Shown here: piece after piece, positions 11,251-19,484 of the stretch
How positions within the stretch are numbered: the stretch's first letter is position 1
Layout: every line of letters begins with the position of its first letter
Assembly (NCBI GenBank): GCA_028641055.1
Contig: CM054061.1
Span: forward strand, 114,584,019-114,648,018
Source of the DNA: Alopecurus myosuroides
Lineage: Eukaryota > Streptophyta > Magnoliopsida > Poales > Poaceae
Direction of reading: 5' to 3'
DNA length: 64,000 nt
Notes under the pieces: model-generated
What the model saw: the letters and a program-made list of their open reading frames with translations, nothing else
Database searches by the model: none
What the model was told of the DNA's origin: nothing
Made by a program: the position numbers and the translations under genes

Positions 11251-11920
11251 TCTTATCCTGCAAGCTTTTTACTTGAACACTTATCAGATCCCCGGGATGC
11301 CGGGAGCAGATGTATCAGACTATTTCTATTCCGTTGCTACTCAATTTTATTCCCACTTTTGTTATCTTCAATTTAATAATTTTGAGCAACCCTGGCTCAA
11401 TGCCGGGTTGCGTTTCCATGCGAGTCCCCGAGTTGCATTTCTTATTCACCCTATCTTTTCATCTCTGCTCTACCCGCAACTTGTTGCTTTTTTGGTATTC
11501 GAGTCACAAGAATCAAAGAGTAGAGCTGCAAATACTTAGCTGCTTAGAAACAATCATAGTAACGCAGCCCACCACTTAGCCGAAAAGACAATTCACAAGA
11601 CAGTAATAACAACACCCTACTCGGTTCCTGCACTCTTCCTTTCCTTAGTAATTTTTCTTGTGCTCATGGACCTTTTGCTTGTTCTCTTGCTTGCCATGAA
11701 GCCGGGTTTCGGACAGCAGCAAAGTCGAAGAGTTGGCATGTAGGTTTAAACACAGTACTCAATGTACCTTTGAATTTTGAAGTAGAGCAACCGAATAGGC
11801 AAAAAGGGCAAAGCCGAGTAAAAACACAGAGCAATTTTGGACGAGGGCAGTCCCCGAGAACAATTTCAGATTGCAGAGTAGAATTTCAACTCGGATAAGA
11901 GGGTACATACACATCTTTGC
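11251..11920. other. Convergent spacer between antisense gene and pol in element B
   Basis: The antisense gene and pol end tail to tail across 670 bp. I see no conserved ORF. At 11848-11859 the minus strand carries CTCGGGGACTGC, a copy of the PPT core found in the pol repeats. Terminators for both transcripts should lie here, but I cannot define them. Confidence 0.5.
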
Positions 11921-14900
11921 TTACGAATGAAAACGACGAAGTAGAGCTACATTCCAAGGGCGCTTGGTTTCCTCTCCAGCTTTATCTGTCCTGTTCGCCT
12001 GTGATGGGCGCACATCTACAAGGTAGTACGCATCATTGTGCAGCGCTTTGCTCACAATAAAAGGCCCTTCCCATGGAGGAGACAACTTGTGCATCCCGGC
12101 TGTGCGCTGCACAAGCCTAAGGACCATGTCTCCTTCTCGGAAAACGCTTGGGTTCACCTTTCGGCTATGATAGCGCCGCAGGTTTTGCTGGTAGATAGCC
12201 GAACGTGACAGAGTCAGCTCTCTTGCTTCTTCAAGCAGGTCAACGTCGTCTTCTCGAGCTTCTCTCGCCTCCACCTCAGTGTAGAGGGTTACTCGGGGGG
12301 AGTCATGCTCTATGTCTATTGGCAACACGGCCTCAGCCCCGTATACCAAGAAGAATGGCGTGTAGCCGGTTGACCGGTTAGGGGTAGTCCTTAGACTCCA
12401 CAACACCGCTGGCAACTCGTCTAGCCAACACCCAGGTGTTTTCAGCAGCGGCTCAATCAGCCTTGGCTTTATGCCAGCCAGTACCATACCATTTGCTCTC
12501 TCAACTTGCCCATTGGAGGCCGGGTGCGCGACTGACGCAACGTCTAGTCGGATATGCTTTTCTCTGCAAAACCACACCATTGCCCCCTCTGCGAAATTAG
12601 TGCCGTTGTCGGTGATGATGCTATGCGGGTAGCCATATCTCATGATCACATCTTTCACGAACTTCACAGCTGTGACCCCATCACATTTCCGAATAGGCTT
12701 CACTTCAATCCACTTGATGAACTTGTTCACCATGACCAAGATATGTGTCATGTTCCCTTTAGCTGGCTTGAAGGGGCCAACCATATCCAGGCACCAAACA
12801 GCAAACGGCCATGTGATAGGAATTGTTTTCAACTCGGAAGCAGGCATGTGAATCTTACTTGCGAACATCTGGCAGCCATTGCACTTCCTCACAATATCTT
12901 CAGCTTGCTGTAGTGCAGTGAGCCAGTAGAAGCCATGCCGAAAAGCTTTCTTGACCAATGCCCGAGATGAGGCGTGGTGCCCACATTCTCCTTGATGTAT
13001 CTCCACCAGAATTTCTTCTCCCTCTTCCGGGCTCACACAACGTTGCAGCACGCCAGTGGCACTTCTGTTGTGCAGCACATCTCGGACTATAGTGTAGCCC
13101 TTGGACCTTCTCTGAATCTGTCTTGCAGCCACCTCATCTTCCGGTAGAGTGCCGTCCCTTAGAAAGGATAATATGGGCATAGCCCAACTCGGTGTCTCCC
13201 GTGTGTGAAACAATGGTTCGTCCAGTTCCATTGGGACAGGCTCTTGTGGTTGCTCAGGAGGAGTGGGAGCGCTTCTCTGTAACCCAGACCGATTGGCGAG
13301 AACTTCCTCGATGAATGCGACAGCCTCCGGGTTAAGGACAGCAGTCCCCGAGTATGGAGTGGCAGTCCCCGAGTAAGGAATGGCAGTCCCCGGGTAGGGA
13401 GTGGCAGTCCCCGAGTAGGGAGTGGCAGTCCCCGAGTAGGAAGTGGCAGTCCCCGAGTAGAGGACGGAAGTCCCCGGGTTTCCTGTAGCATTCTCCCAGT
13501 CAATGTCCATGGGATCAGATTCTTCACTTGGCAGAGAAGGAACAAAAATGGATTCCGAGTTGGGGGAAGGCTTGATGGATGGCTTCCTCAAGTGCTCCAA
13601 GGCAATCCCTGCCGGGATGGACTGTCGAGAAGATCCCAACTTGGACAGCTCATCTGCTGCTTCATTCTCTGCTCGGTGAATGTGCTGGAACTCACAGCCT
13701 TCGAAGAATCCAGTCATAGACTGCACCAGGAAGCGATACGATGCCATATTGGCATCCAAAGCATCCCAAGTGCCCGAGACTTGCTGTACCACCAGATCAG
13801 AATCACCATAGCATATGATGCGCTGCACTCCAACTTCCTTGGCTACTCGCAAGCCATGTACTACTGCCTCATACTCTGCAACATTGTTGGACGCCTTGAA
13901 ATGGATCTGCAGCACATACTTGAGTTGATCTCGCTTGGGTGACGTAAGCACGACACCAGCACCAAGGCCTTCCTTCACTTTCGAGCCATCAAAGTGCATC
14001 CTCCAATAGTTGGAAACTGGAGCAGGAGGTTCATACTGCACCTCGGCCCAGTCCACAAGGAATTCCGCCAGGATTTGAGACTTGATGGCATCTCTTCTCG
14101 CATACGCGGGAGCATACGCGGCTAGCTCAATCGCCCACTTGGCTACTCTGCCACTCGCCTCCTTGTTGCCCATGATATCCGAGATGGGAGCAGAACTCAC
14201 GACAGTGATGGGGTGCTCCTGGAAATAATGTTTCAGCTTCCTGGCGCCCAGGTACACACCATAGGTCATCTTCTGGTAATGCGGGTAGTTCTGCTTGGAG
14301 CTAGACAGCACTTCACTGAGATAATATACTGGGCGCTGCACACTCTTGCCTTCTTCTTCTCGCTCCACCACTATCACCACGCTGACTACTCGGTTAGTCG
14401 CAGCAATATACAGTAGCATGGGCTCCTTGGGTCGCGGACTAGCCAAGACGGGGGCGCTGGCCAGCATTGCTTTCAGCTCATTGAATGCCACGTCCGCTTG
14501 CGGAGTCCAGACAAACTTGTCACTTTTCTTCATCAATTGGTACAGAGGCAGTGCCTTCTCGCCCATTCGGCCCAGAAAACGGCTCAGAGATGCCAAACAA
14601 CCTGTGAATTTCTGCACGTCTTTCAGTGATCTCGGCAAAGACATGCTCTCAATAGCTTTTATCTTTGAAGGATTGGCTTCAATGCCCCGACTAGAAACCA
14701 GAAAACCGAGTAGCTTTCCAGCCGGTACACCAAAGGTGCACTTACTCGGATTCAGTTTCATTTTGTACTTGCGTAGGTTAGCAAAGGTTTCCTCCAGGTC
14801 GGCAAGCAGAGTATGTGTTTTATTCGTTTTGATGACAATGTCATCTACGTACACCTGCACATTCTTGCCGAGCTGATCGTGCAAGCATTTCTGCATGCAT

Positions 14901-15451
14901 CTCTGATAGGTTGCACCCGCATTCCTCAAGCCAAAACACATGACACGATAGCAATAAGCCCCGTACGGGGTAATGAAAGCAGTCTTTATTTGATCAGCAG
15001 GGTTGAGTGCAATCTGGTGGAAACCAGAGTAGGCATCTATGAAAGACAGCAGTTCACAACCTGTAGTGGAATCGATCACCTGATCGATGCGAGGTAGCGG
15101 GAAAGGATCCTTGGGGCATGCCTTGTTCAAGTCGTTGTAGTCGACACACATGCGCCATGCAGTGGCAGCCTTGGGATCCTCCTTCTTCTTCTCGACCATG
15201 ACCGGGTTGGCTAACCAATCCGGGTGCAGCACCTCCATGATGAAATTGCTTATCAGTAACTTGGTGATCTGGTCACCAATGGCCTTCCTTCTCTCATCTC
15301 CGAAACGGCGCATAGCCTGCTTCACTGGTTTGGCGTCAGGACGCACATGTAAAGAGTGCTCAACCAACTCCCTCGGGACTCCTGGTAAATCTTCATTGGT
15401 CCAGGCGAATACATCCCGATTCTCACGGAGGAAGTGGATGAGCTCGCTTTC
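11921..15451 (-). CDS. pol: Element B pol: RT, RNase H, second RNase H, integrase
   Basis: A 1,148-codon open stretch continues in the same frame as the protease ORF, after a TAG at 15452-15454. RT spans about residues 45-260 with HPDWLANPV and active-site YVDD at 173-176. The connection and first RNase H come next, then a second RNase H (YWRMHFDGSK, later YGDSDLVVQQVSG) typical of Tat elements. A linker with seven 7-residue repeats (YSGTATP) covers about residues 627-675. The integrase has an HHCC zinc region (HHASSRALVKKAFRHGF, then CNGCQ) and DDE residues in CLDMVGPF, ITDNGTNF and NGQVERANG. No stop interrupts this part, so the enzymes could be functional if they are translated past the upstream stops. 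Confidence 0.92.
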   Translation of the reverse strand, partial: ESELIHFLRENRDVFAWTNEDLPGVPRELVEHSLHVRPDAKPVKQAMRRFGDERRKAIGDQITKLLISNFIMEVLHPDWLANPVMVEKKKEDPKAATAWRMCVDYNDLNKACPKDPFPLPRIDQVIDSTTGCELLSFIDAYSGFHQIALNPADQIKTAFITPYGAYCYRVMCFGLRNAGATYQRCMQKCLHDQLGKNVQVYVDDIVIKTNKTHTLLADLEETFANLRKYKMKLNPSKCTFGVPAGKLLGFLVSSRGIEANPSKIKAIESMSLPRSLKDVQKFTGCLASLSRFLGRMGEKALPLYQLMKKSDKFVWTPQADVAFNELKAMLASAPVLASPRPKEPMLLYIAATNRVVSVVIVVEREEEGKSVQRPVYYLSEVLSSSKQNYPHYQKMTYGVYLGARKLKHYFQEHPITVVSSAPISDIMGNKEASGRVAKWAIELAAYAPAYARRDAIKSQILAEFLVDWAEVQYEPPAPVSNYWRMHFDGSKVKEGLGAGVVLTSPKRDQLKYVLQIHFKASNNVAEYEAVVHGLRVAKEVGVQRIICYGDSDLVVQQVSGTWDALDANMASYRFLVQSMTGFFEGCEFQHIHRAENEAADELSKLGSSRQSIPAGIALEHLRKPSIKPSPNSESIFVPSLPSEESDPMDIDWENATGNPGTSVLYSGTATSYSGTATPYSGTATPYPGTAIPYSGTATPYSGTAVLNPEAVAFIEEVLANRSGLQRSAPTPPEQPQEPVPMELDEPLFHTRETPSWAMPILSFLRDGTLPEDEVAARQIQRRSKGYTIVRDVLHNRSATGVLQRCVSPEEGEEILVEIHQGECGHHASSRALVKKAFRHGFYWLTALQQAEDIVRKCNGCQMFASKIHMPASELKTIPITWPFAVWCLDMVGPFKPAKGNMTHILVMVNKFIKWIEVKPIRKCDGVTAVKFVKDVIMRYGYPHSIITDNGTNFAEGAMVWFCREKHIRLDVASVAHPASNGQVERANGMVLAGIKPRLIEPLLKTPGCWLDELPAVLWSLRTTPNRSTGYTPFFLVYGAEAVLPIDIEHDSPRVTLYTEVEAREAREDDVDLLEEARELTLSRSAIYQQNLRRYHSRKVNPSVFREGDMVLRLVQRTAGMHKLSPPWEGPFIVSKALHNDAYYLVDVRPSQANRTDKAGEETKRPWNVALLRRFHS
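13341..13487 (-). repeat. 21-bp tandem repeat in pol carrying PPT-like cores, 7 copies
   Basis: Starts are exactly 21 bp apart at 13341, 13362, 13383, 13404, 13425, 13446 and 13467 (the last is degenerate). On the coding strand each unit reads TACTCGGGGACTGC plus 7 bp, so it encodes the heptad Y-S-G-T-A-x-x while embedding CTCGGGGACTGC, nearly the element's own PPT. Confidence 0.93.
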
Positions 15452-16912
15452 CTATTTCTCCGCCAACCCGGAACCAATGATGGCTACGCGGTCGGGGAAC
15501 TCGGGGTCGACCTGGATTGTCTTTGTCTCCTTGGCAGCTTGGAAAGCAGTACCGTGCTGGGTACTCGGCACACCTTGTGCAGCAGCTTGTGCGGACTGAG
15601 CCATGGCCACCACCTCGTACATCTTCTTCTTCTCGGCCTCAATCACCATCGACTCTGCCAGCTTGGAGCTAGCTGAGGCACACTCTATGGACTTCTTGTA
15701 GTCGCCAGCGATAGTGATTATGCCATTGGGACCAGGGATCTTCATCTTCAGGTATGCAACATGGGTAGAGGCCATGAACTTGCTCAGAGCAGGCCTGCCG
15801 AGTAGAGCATGGTAAGGACTCTGATGATCCACCACCTCAAACTGCAGGCGCTCTGTGCGGCAGTTCTCCCGGGTACCGAATAGCACATCGATCCATACTC
15901 GGCCAATCGGGTTGCACGAGATCCCGGGCACAATGCCATGGAAGGTGGTCTTGCTAGGCAGCATCATGTTCTCGGCCAGGCCAAGCTTCTCGAGTGTGTC
16001 CTTGTACACAATGTTGATGCTGCTGCCGTTGTCGATTAGCACCTTGCTGAACCTCACATTCTTCTCGGGACCCAGGAAGGTAGGATCCAGCACCAAGGCA
16101 TAGCTACCCGGATTGGGCATCACCTTGGGATGATCTGCTCGGGTCCACCTGATCTCCTGGTCACACCAATACATGTAGTGAGGGACAGCAGGAATCACTG
16201 CATTGACCTCCATGGCCCGCCTGTGCTGTGATTGCTTGTCGACTGGCTCAGAAGTGAAGATCATGTAACTCTCGTGGTGCTCTTGGTACTGATTGGAGCC
16301 TCCGCCCCCATTGTTGCCGTTGTTGTTGTTGCCCTGGTAGTTGTTGTTGTTGCCTCTGTTGTTGTTGTTGCGGTTGTAGTTGTTGTTGTTGTTGTTGCGG
16401 TATCTCTCATTGTTGAAGTTCTGGTTGGCTCCTAAAGCCACCTGGTTCACATTCTCTCTTCTTGGGTACACTGGCGGCCGAGCTGCGGGTGCGCGAGTAG
16501 GCTGCACATTGGCATTGGCCGCTGGCAGGGGAGGAGGAGGAGGCAAGCCATCACTCTTGATCGCCTCCCACCACTCGCACTGCCGAGTAGTGTGGTTAGC
16601 AGGCCTCGAGGGGTGGTGAGTGTGGAAGCTGCATGGGCCATCCTTCATGTCATCAAAGACAAACTTCTTCGGCTGCTCGGAGTTCCCGCTACCCGACTGA
16701 GAGGTGCGAAATGGCTTCTTGTTGCCTTGGCCCTGGTTCTGGTTTTGCCCGTAGGCTCCAGCAGGTTTCTGCCTCTGGCTGCCACCAGCTCCAACAGTCA
16801 CTGCATTCACCTCTTCGGGATCATACCGATTATCTACTCGGCGCTTGTTGCGGAACTCGTTGCGCTTGCTGTTGCCGAAGTTTCTTCTCGGCTCAGAGGA
16901 GTCCATCAATGG
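15452..16912 (-). CDS. Element B gag C-terminal part and protease
   Basis: This is open between two in-frame TAG codons (16913-16915 and 15452-15454). The first in-frame ATG is at 16906. The order is a basic stretch (SSEPRRNF), a zinc-knuckle variant with pattern C-X2-H-X9-H-X4-C (CSFHTHHPSRPANHTTRQC), a long Asn-rich run encoded by a GTT/GTA microsatellite on the plus strand (about 16310-16400), then an aspartic protease with VLIDNGSSINIVY and the closing HALLGRP motif. The protein ends just before the N-terminal RT extension. Both bounding stops sit where neighbouring residues remain alignable, so gag, protease and RT were once one frame. Confidence 0.85.
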   Translation of the reverse strand, partial: PLMDSSEPRRNFGNSKRNEFRNKRRVDNRYDPEEVNAVTVGAGGSQRQKPAGAYGQNQNQGQGNKKPFRTSQSGSGNSEQPKKFVFDDMKDGPCSFHTHHPSRPANHTTRQCEWWEAIKSDGLPPPPPLPAANANVQPTRAPAARPPVYPRRENVNQVALGANQNFNNERYRNNNNNNYNRNNNNRGNNNNYQGNNNNGNNGGGGSNQYQEHHESYMIFTSEPVDKQSQHRRAMEVNAVIPAVPHYMYWCDQEIRWTRADHPKVMPNPGSYALVLDPTFLGPEKNVRFSKVLIDNGSSINIVYKDTLEKLGLAENMMLPSKTTFHGIVPGISCNPIGRVWIDVLFGTRENCRTERLQFEVVDHQSPYHALLGRPALSKFMASTHVAYLKMKIPGPNGIITIAGDYKKSIECASASSKLAESMVIEAEKKKMYEVVAMAQSAQAAAQGVPSTQHGTAFQAAKETKTIQVDPEFPDRVAIIGSGLAEK

Positions 16913-18457
16913 CTAAGTAGGATCACCAAGTGCGTACTGATCCGCAATCTTGATGGTCTCCGCCAGAGTGTTCATGATGCGCGGGCCAAAGCACTCGGGG
17001 CCAGGAGGACCCGTGCTCTCCAGCCGCGCCGACAAGCTGATCCGGTCCAACTGATGCCTCGCATCTCCAGGCGCCAGCACGCGCTCACCAACACGGTCAT
17101 GAATATCATAGCCAGCCATCTCCATAGCCGAGTAGCCATCATCATACCTGTCCACCTGCACAGCTGCAGGCTGCTCCACCGGGTTGGCGACTGGTGCCAC
17201 TGCGCGCGGCTGCTGCCTCTGCCGAGTAGGCTGAGCTGCGGGTTGCCGAGAAGGACCTGGACGCGCAGCATCTCGGGCACGGCTTTGAGCTTGATGGGCT
17301 TGAGAGCCTGCTCTTGCAGCGTTGTGTTCCTGCCCGGGCTGCTGCGGCACAGCGAGCTGTTTCGCGGCAGCAGCCGGGTCATACACCTGCATTTGCCTAT
17401 CTCTGCCCGAACGACCGCTGCGGCTCTTCTCGCGGCTGGGATGCGGAGACGAGGCCTGATCGTTAGATCTAGCCGCGTGCGAGTGAACCACCTGCGAAGC
17501 CCCAGCACCCGGGTTGGCCTTCCGGAACTCCTCGTTCTGCCTAGCAGCCTCCAACACCAACTCGTTGAGCCTCTCCTGCTGCCTGATGCGCGCGTCACCG
17601 TCAAGACGCGGCAACTCGGCAGCCACGGCCTCTGCAGCCCTGAGCGTCTTGGCGGGCGTGCTGTACCTTGGCCTTGTGGAGGTGTTCGCGGTGGCGGACT
17701 GAGCGGGAACCTCCGCGACCGTTGCCATCTCGACACCCAAGTTGCGCCGCGTAGCGCCTACTCTGCTAGGCCTTCTGGCGACTGGTGTGAACCCGTGAGC
17801 CTTGTTGTACTCGAGCTGATCTAGACTCAACTCCAACCTCACCTTATCCAACTCCGCATGCTCGGCAAGCAGCTCCAGGCGTTGCCGCTCGAGCTGCTCC
17901 CTCATGGCCAGGCGCTCGATGTCGGTGGGAGTGGGCATGCCAGGTCGCGTAGCTGACGCGGGAATGACCGTAGACGTGGAAGGCGGCAAGTTGCTCTCCT
18001 TCTCGTAGGGCCGGTGAACCCTGCCACCAGCCGGTGCATCAATCTCCTCGACGACGGCCGCAGCGCCAGTAGCGGCTGCGCCAGTGTTTGCCGCCAAGCC
18101 CGTCACCATCACCACAGCGCAGTTCGCAGAGCGGCACGCGGGCCTTCCGCGTGCAGCGATCACCGCGGGAGGATCCTCCGCGTCATGCACCAGCTCGGGG
18201 TACGCGTGGTTGGCGACGGTGGCGACGTAGACAAGGTGAGAGCCGAAGGAGATCACCGAGCCGCCCTCCGGCATGGCCCTGCCGCCGAAATCGCCGGCGT
18301 TGTCGCTGACGAAGTCGAAGGAGCCGAATCTGTGTACAAGGCCACAAACCACGCGCTCCGTTGAAGAAGATCCCGTCCGAACAGAAACTCCAACCAGCGC
18401 CGCTGGTTGCCCCACGGTGGGCGCCAACTGTCGTGGTGGTGTCACGGCAGATGCCAT
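16913..18457 (-). CDS. gag: Element B gag N-terminal part, core domain deleted
   Basis: The first ATG (18457-18455) lies 29 bp inside the 5' LTR. The frame crosses the LTR edge and primer-binding site, which is translated as RQLAPTVG. The N-terminal part is Ala/Arg-rich with a charged helical segment (about residues 180-330). Near the C-terminus PGPECFGPRIM is followed at once by NTLAETIKIADQYALGDP. In Tat gag proteins, including that of element A, the retrotransposon-gag core (GTARxWL-like region, roughly 150 residues) lies between such segments, so it has been lost by an in-frame deletion. The frame stops at a TAG (16913-16915) and reopens directly after it. Confidence 0.8.
   Translation of the reverse strand: MASAVTPPRQLAPTVGQPAALVGVSVRTGSSSTERVVCGLVHRFGSFDFVSDNAGDFGGRAMPEGGSVISFGSHLVYVATVANHAYPELVHDAEDPPAVIAARGRPACRSANCAVVMVTGLAANTGAAATGAAAVVEEIDAPAGGRVHRPYEKESNLPPSTSTVIPASATRPGMPTPTDIERLAMREQLERQRLELLAEHAELDKVRLELSLDQLEYNKAHGFTPVARRPSRVGATRRNLGVEMATVAEVPAQSATANTSTRPRYSTPAKTLRAAEAVAAELPRLDGDARIRQQERLNELVLEAARQNEEFRKANPGAGASQVVHSHAARSNDQASSPHPSREKSRSGRSGRDRQMQVYDPAAAAKQLAVPQQPGQEHNAARAGSQAHQAQSRARDAARPGPSRQPAAQPTRQRQQPRAVAPVANPVEQPAAVQVDRYDDGYSAMEMAGYDIHDRVGERVLAPGDARHQLDRISLSARLESTGPPGPECFGPRIMNTLAETIKIADQYALGDPT
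18410..18428 (-). promoter_or_regulatory. Primer-binding site of element B
   Basis: Next to the 5' LTR the minus strand reads GTTGGCGCCCACCGTGGGG, the same as after the 5' LTR of element A (30259-30277). TGGCGCC-type sites are usual for Tat-lineage gypsy elements. I did not assign the primer tRNA. Confidence 0.8.
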
Positions 18458-19323
18458 GGGATGGCTAAAGATGTGGGGACGAAGGACGCTGGAGGTGCTC
18501 GGGGAGGGATCACGCGACGAGTAGCCGCGTGAGGTACGAAGTAAACACTGCAAACAACACGATCTACCCAGGTTCAGGGCCCTCGTGAGGAGGTAAAACC
18601 CCTACTCCTGCCTTTCTTTGTATATTCTGGTGTCTCACCGAGTAGCCACAGTACAATGTTCTTGCTACCGAGTAGCCACTCTCCTCTCTAGATGATGAAC
18701 TAGGTCAAGAACTTAGGGTTTCTAGTGTCCCAGCATGCGATCTAGGTCAAGATGTGTTCGATCCTCACGCAGGAGGCGGCGGGGCACCTTATATACATGG
18801 TGCCCAACCGGATACGTCCAAACATGGACAAGTGTCGACATAGTGTGCACATCGTCCTTCTTCCGGGTTCCCGCTGACAGCTTTGGTTCCTAATCTTGGC
18901 TGCATCTAGAAAGTCGTTGGGCAAAACAAGGGGACAGACTGGTATCACTGTGCCAAACACAGAGTAGGCCCCCCTTATCCTGCCACGGCCTGCTTCCATG
19001 CTGTCACTGTCAGGCAGGCCGGTCCCAGATGAACAGTAGTTCGAATAGTGCCAAGTACGGACCCAGGATACGCGGGATCCTGTGTCAGAACGGCTCCTTT
19101 GACTTTCTGGCCCGAGTAGGTTCCCGCCAATTGTACTCGGGCCAACTCTTCTACTCGAATGGACAGAACTTGATTGATATCTCCTTCTGGTCATCTTGAG
19201 GTGAGACCGAGTAGCAGTCGACCGGGTAGCGGGTACCGGGTAGTCGGCTACTCGACCAAACCTCTCTTCTGTAAGTCGCCTTTACCACTTGCCTTTACCC
19301 TACTCGGGGGTAACCCCCCGACA
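18429..19323 (-). mobile_element. 5' LTR of element B, with promoter
   Basis: This is the partner of 4813-5707. The minus-strand TATA (TATATAAG, 18788-18796) would start transcription near 18765, upstream of the gag ATG at 18457, so the ATG inside the LTR lies on the genomic RNA. Confidence 0.92.
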
Positions 19324-19371
19324 TAAACTCTACCATCAACACCATCTTCGCCGTCATCTCCGCTATATCAT
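19324..19371 (+). mobile_element. 48-bp piece of repeat G between elements B and A
   Basis: This is the only sequence separating the two large insertions. It contains B's right target duplication (19324-19328, TAAAC) and A's left one (19367-19371, ATCAT). Confidence 0.75.
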
Positions 19372-19484
19372 TGATGGAGAGATGATAACCCGGTAGGCCA
19401 ACGCCAAGGTGTAACCCGGCCCAAAGGACGTTGCGCAGGATCCGGCTAAGGATAAGGGAACTTCTGGAAGGCCCAAGTTCATAG
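19372..19484 (+). mobile_element. Left part of the 5' LTR of element A
   Basis: It matches 39375-39487 with one mismatch (ggacgttgcg against ggacgctgcg). It breaks at CATAG, the target of the nested element, and resumes at 29898. Confidence 0.93.

Larger units (their letters stand above)
4813..19323 (-). mobile_element. Element B: Tat-type Ty3/gypsy retrotransposon with antisense gene
   Basis: This is a complete insertion of 14,511 bp. Two 895-bp LTRs (4813-5707, 18429-19323) differ at one base that I can find. The flanking 5-bp duplication TAAAC (4808-4812, 19324-19328) is perfect. Order on the minus strand: 5' LTR, primer-binding site, gag N-part, gag C-part with protease, RT, two RNase H domains, integrase, then a plus-strand antisense gene, PPT and 3' LTR. 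The second RNase H and the antisense gene mark the Tat lineage. The gag core domain is missing and several stops interrupt the frames, so B is probably non-autonomous. At a commonly used grass LTR rate (1.3e-8 per site per year) one mismatch means about 0.04 My. Confidence 0.95.

Noticed and set aside
16232..16435. Plus-strand Val-rich ORF opposite gag/protease of element B
   Set aside because: It is the complement of the Asn codon microsatellite in the real minus-strand frame.
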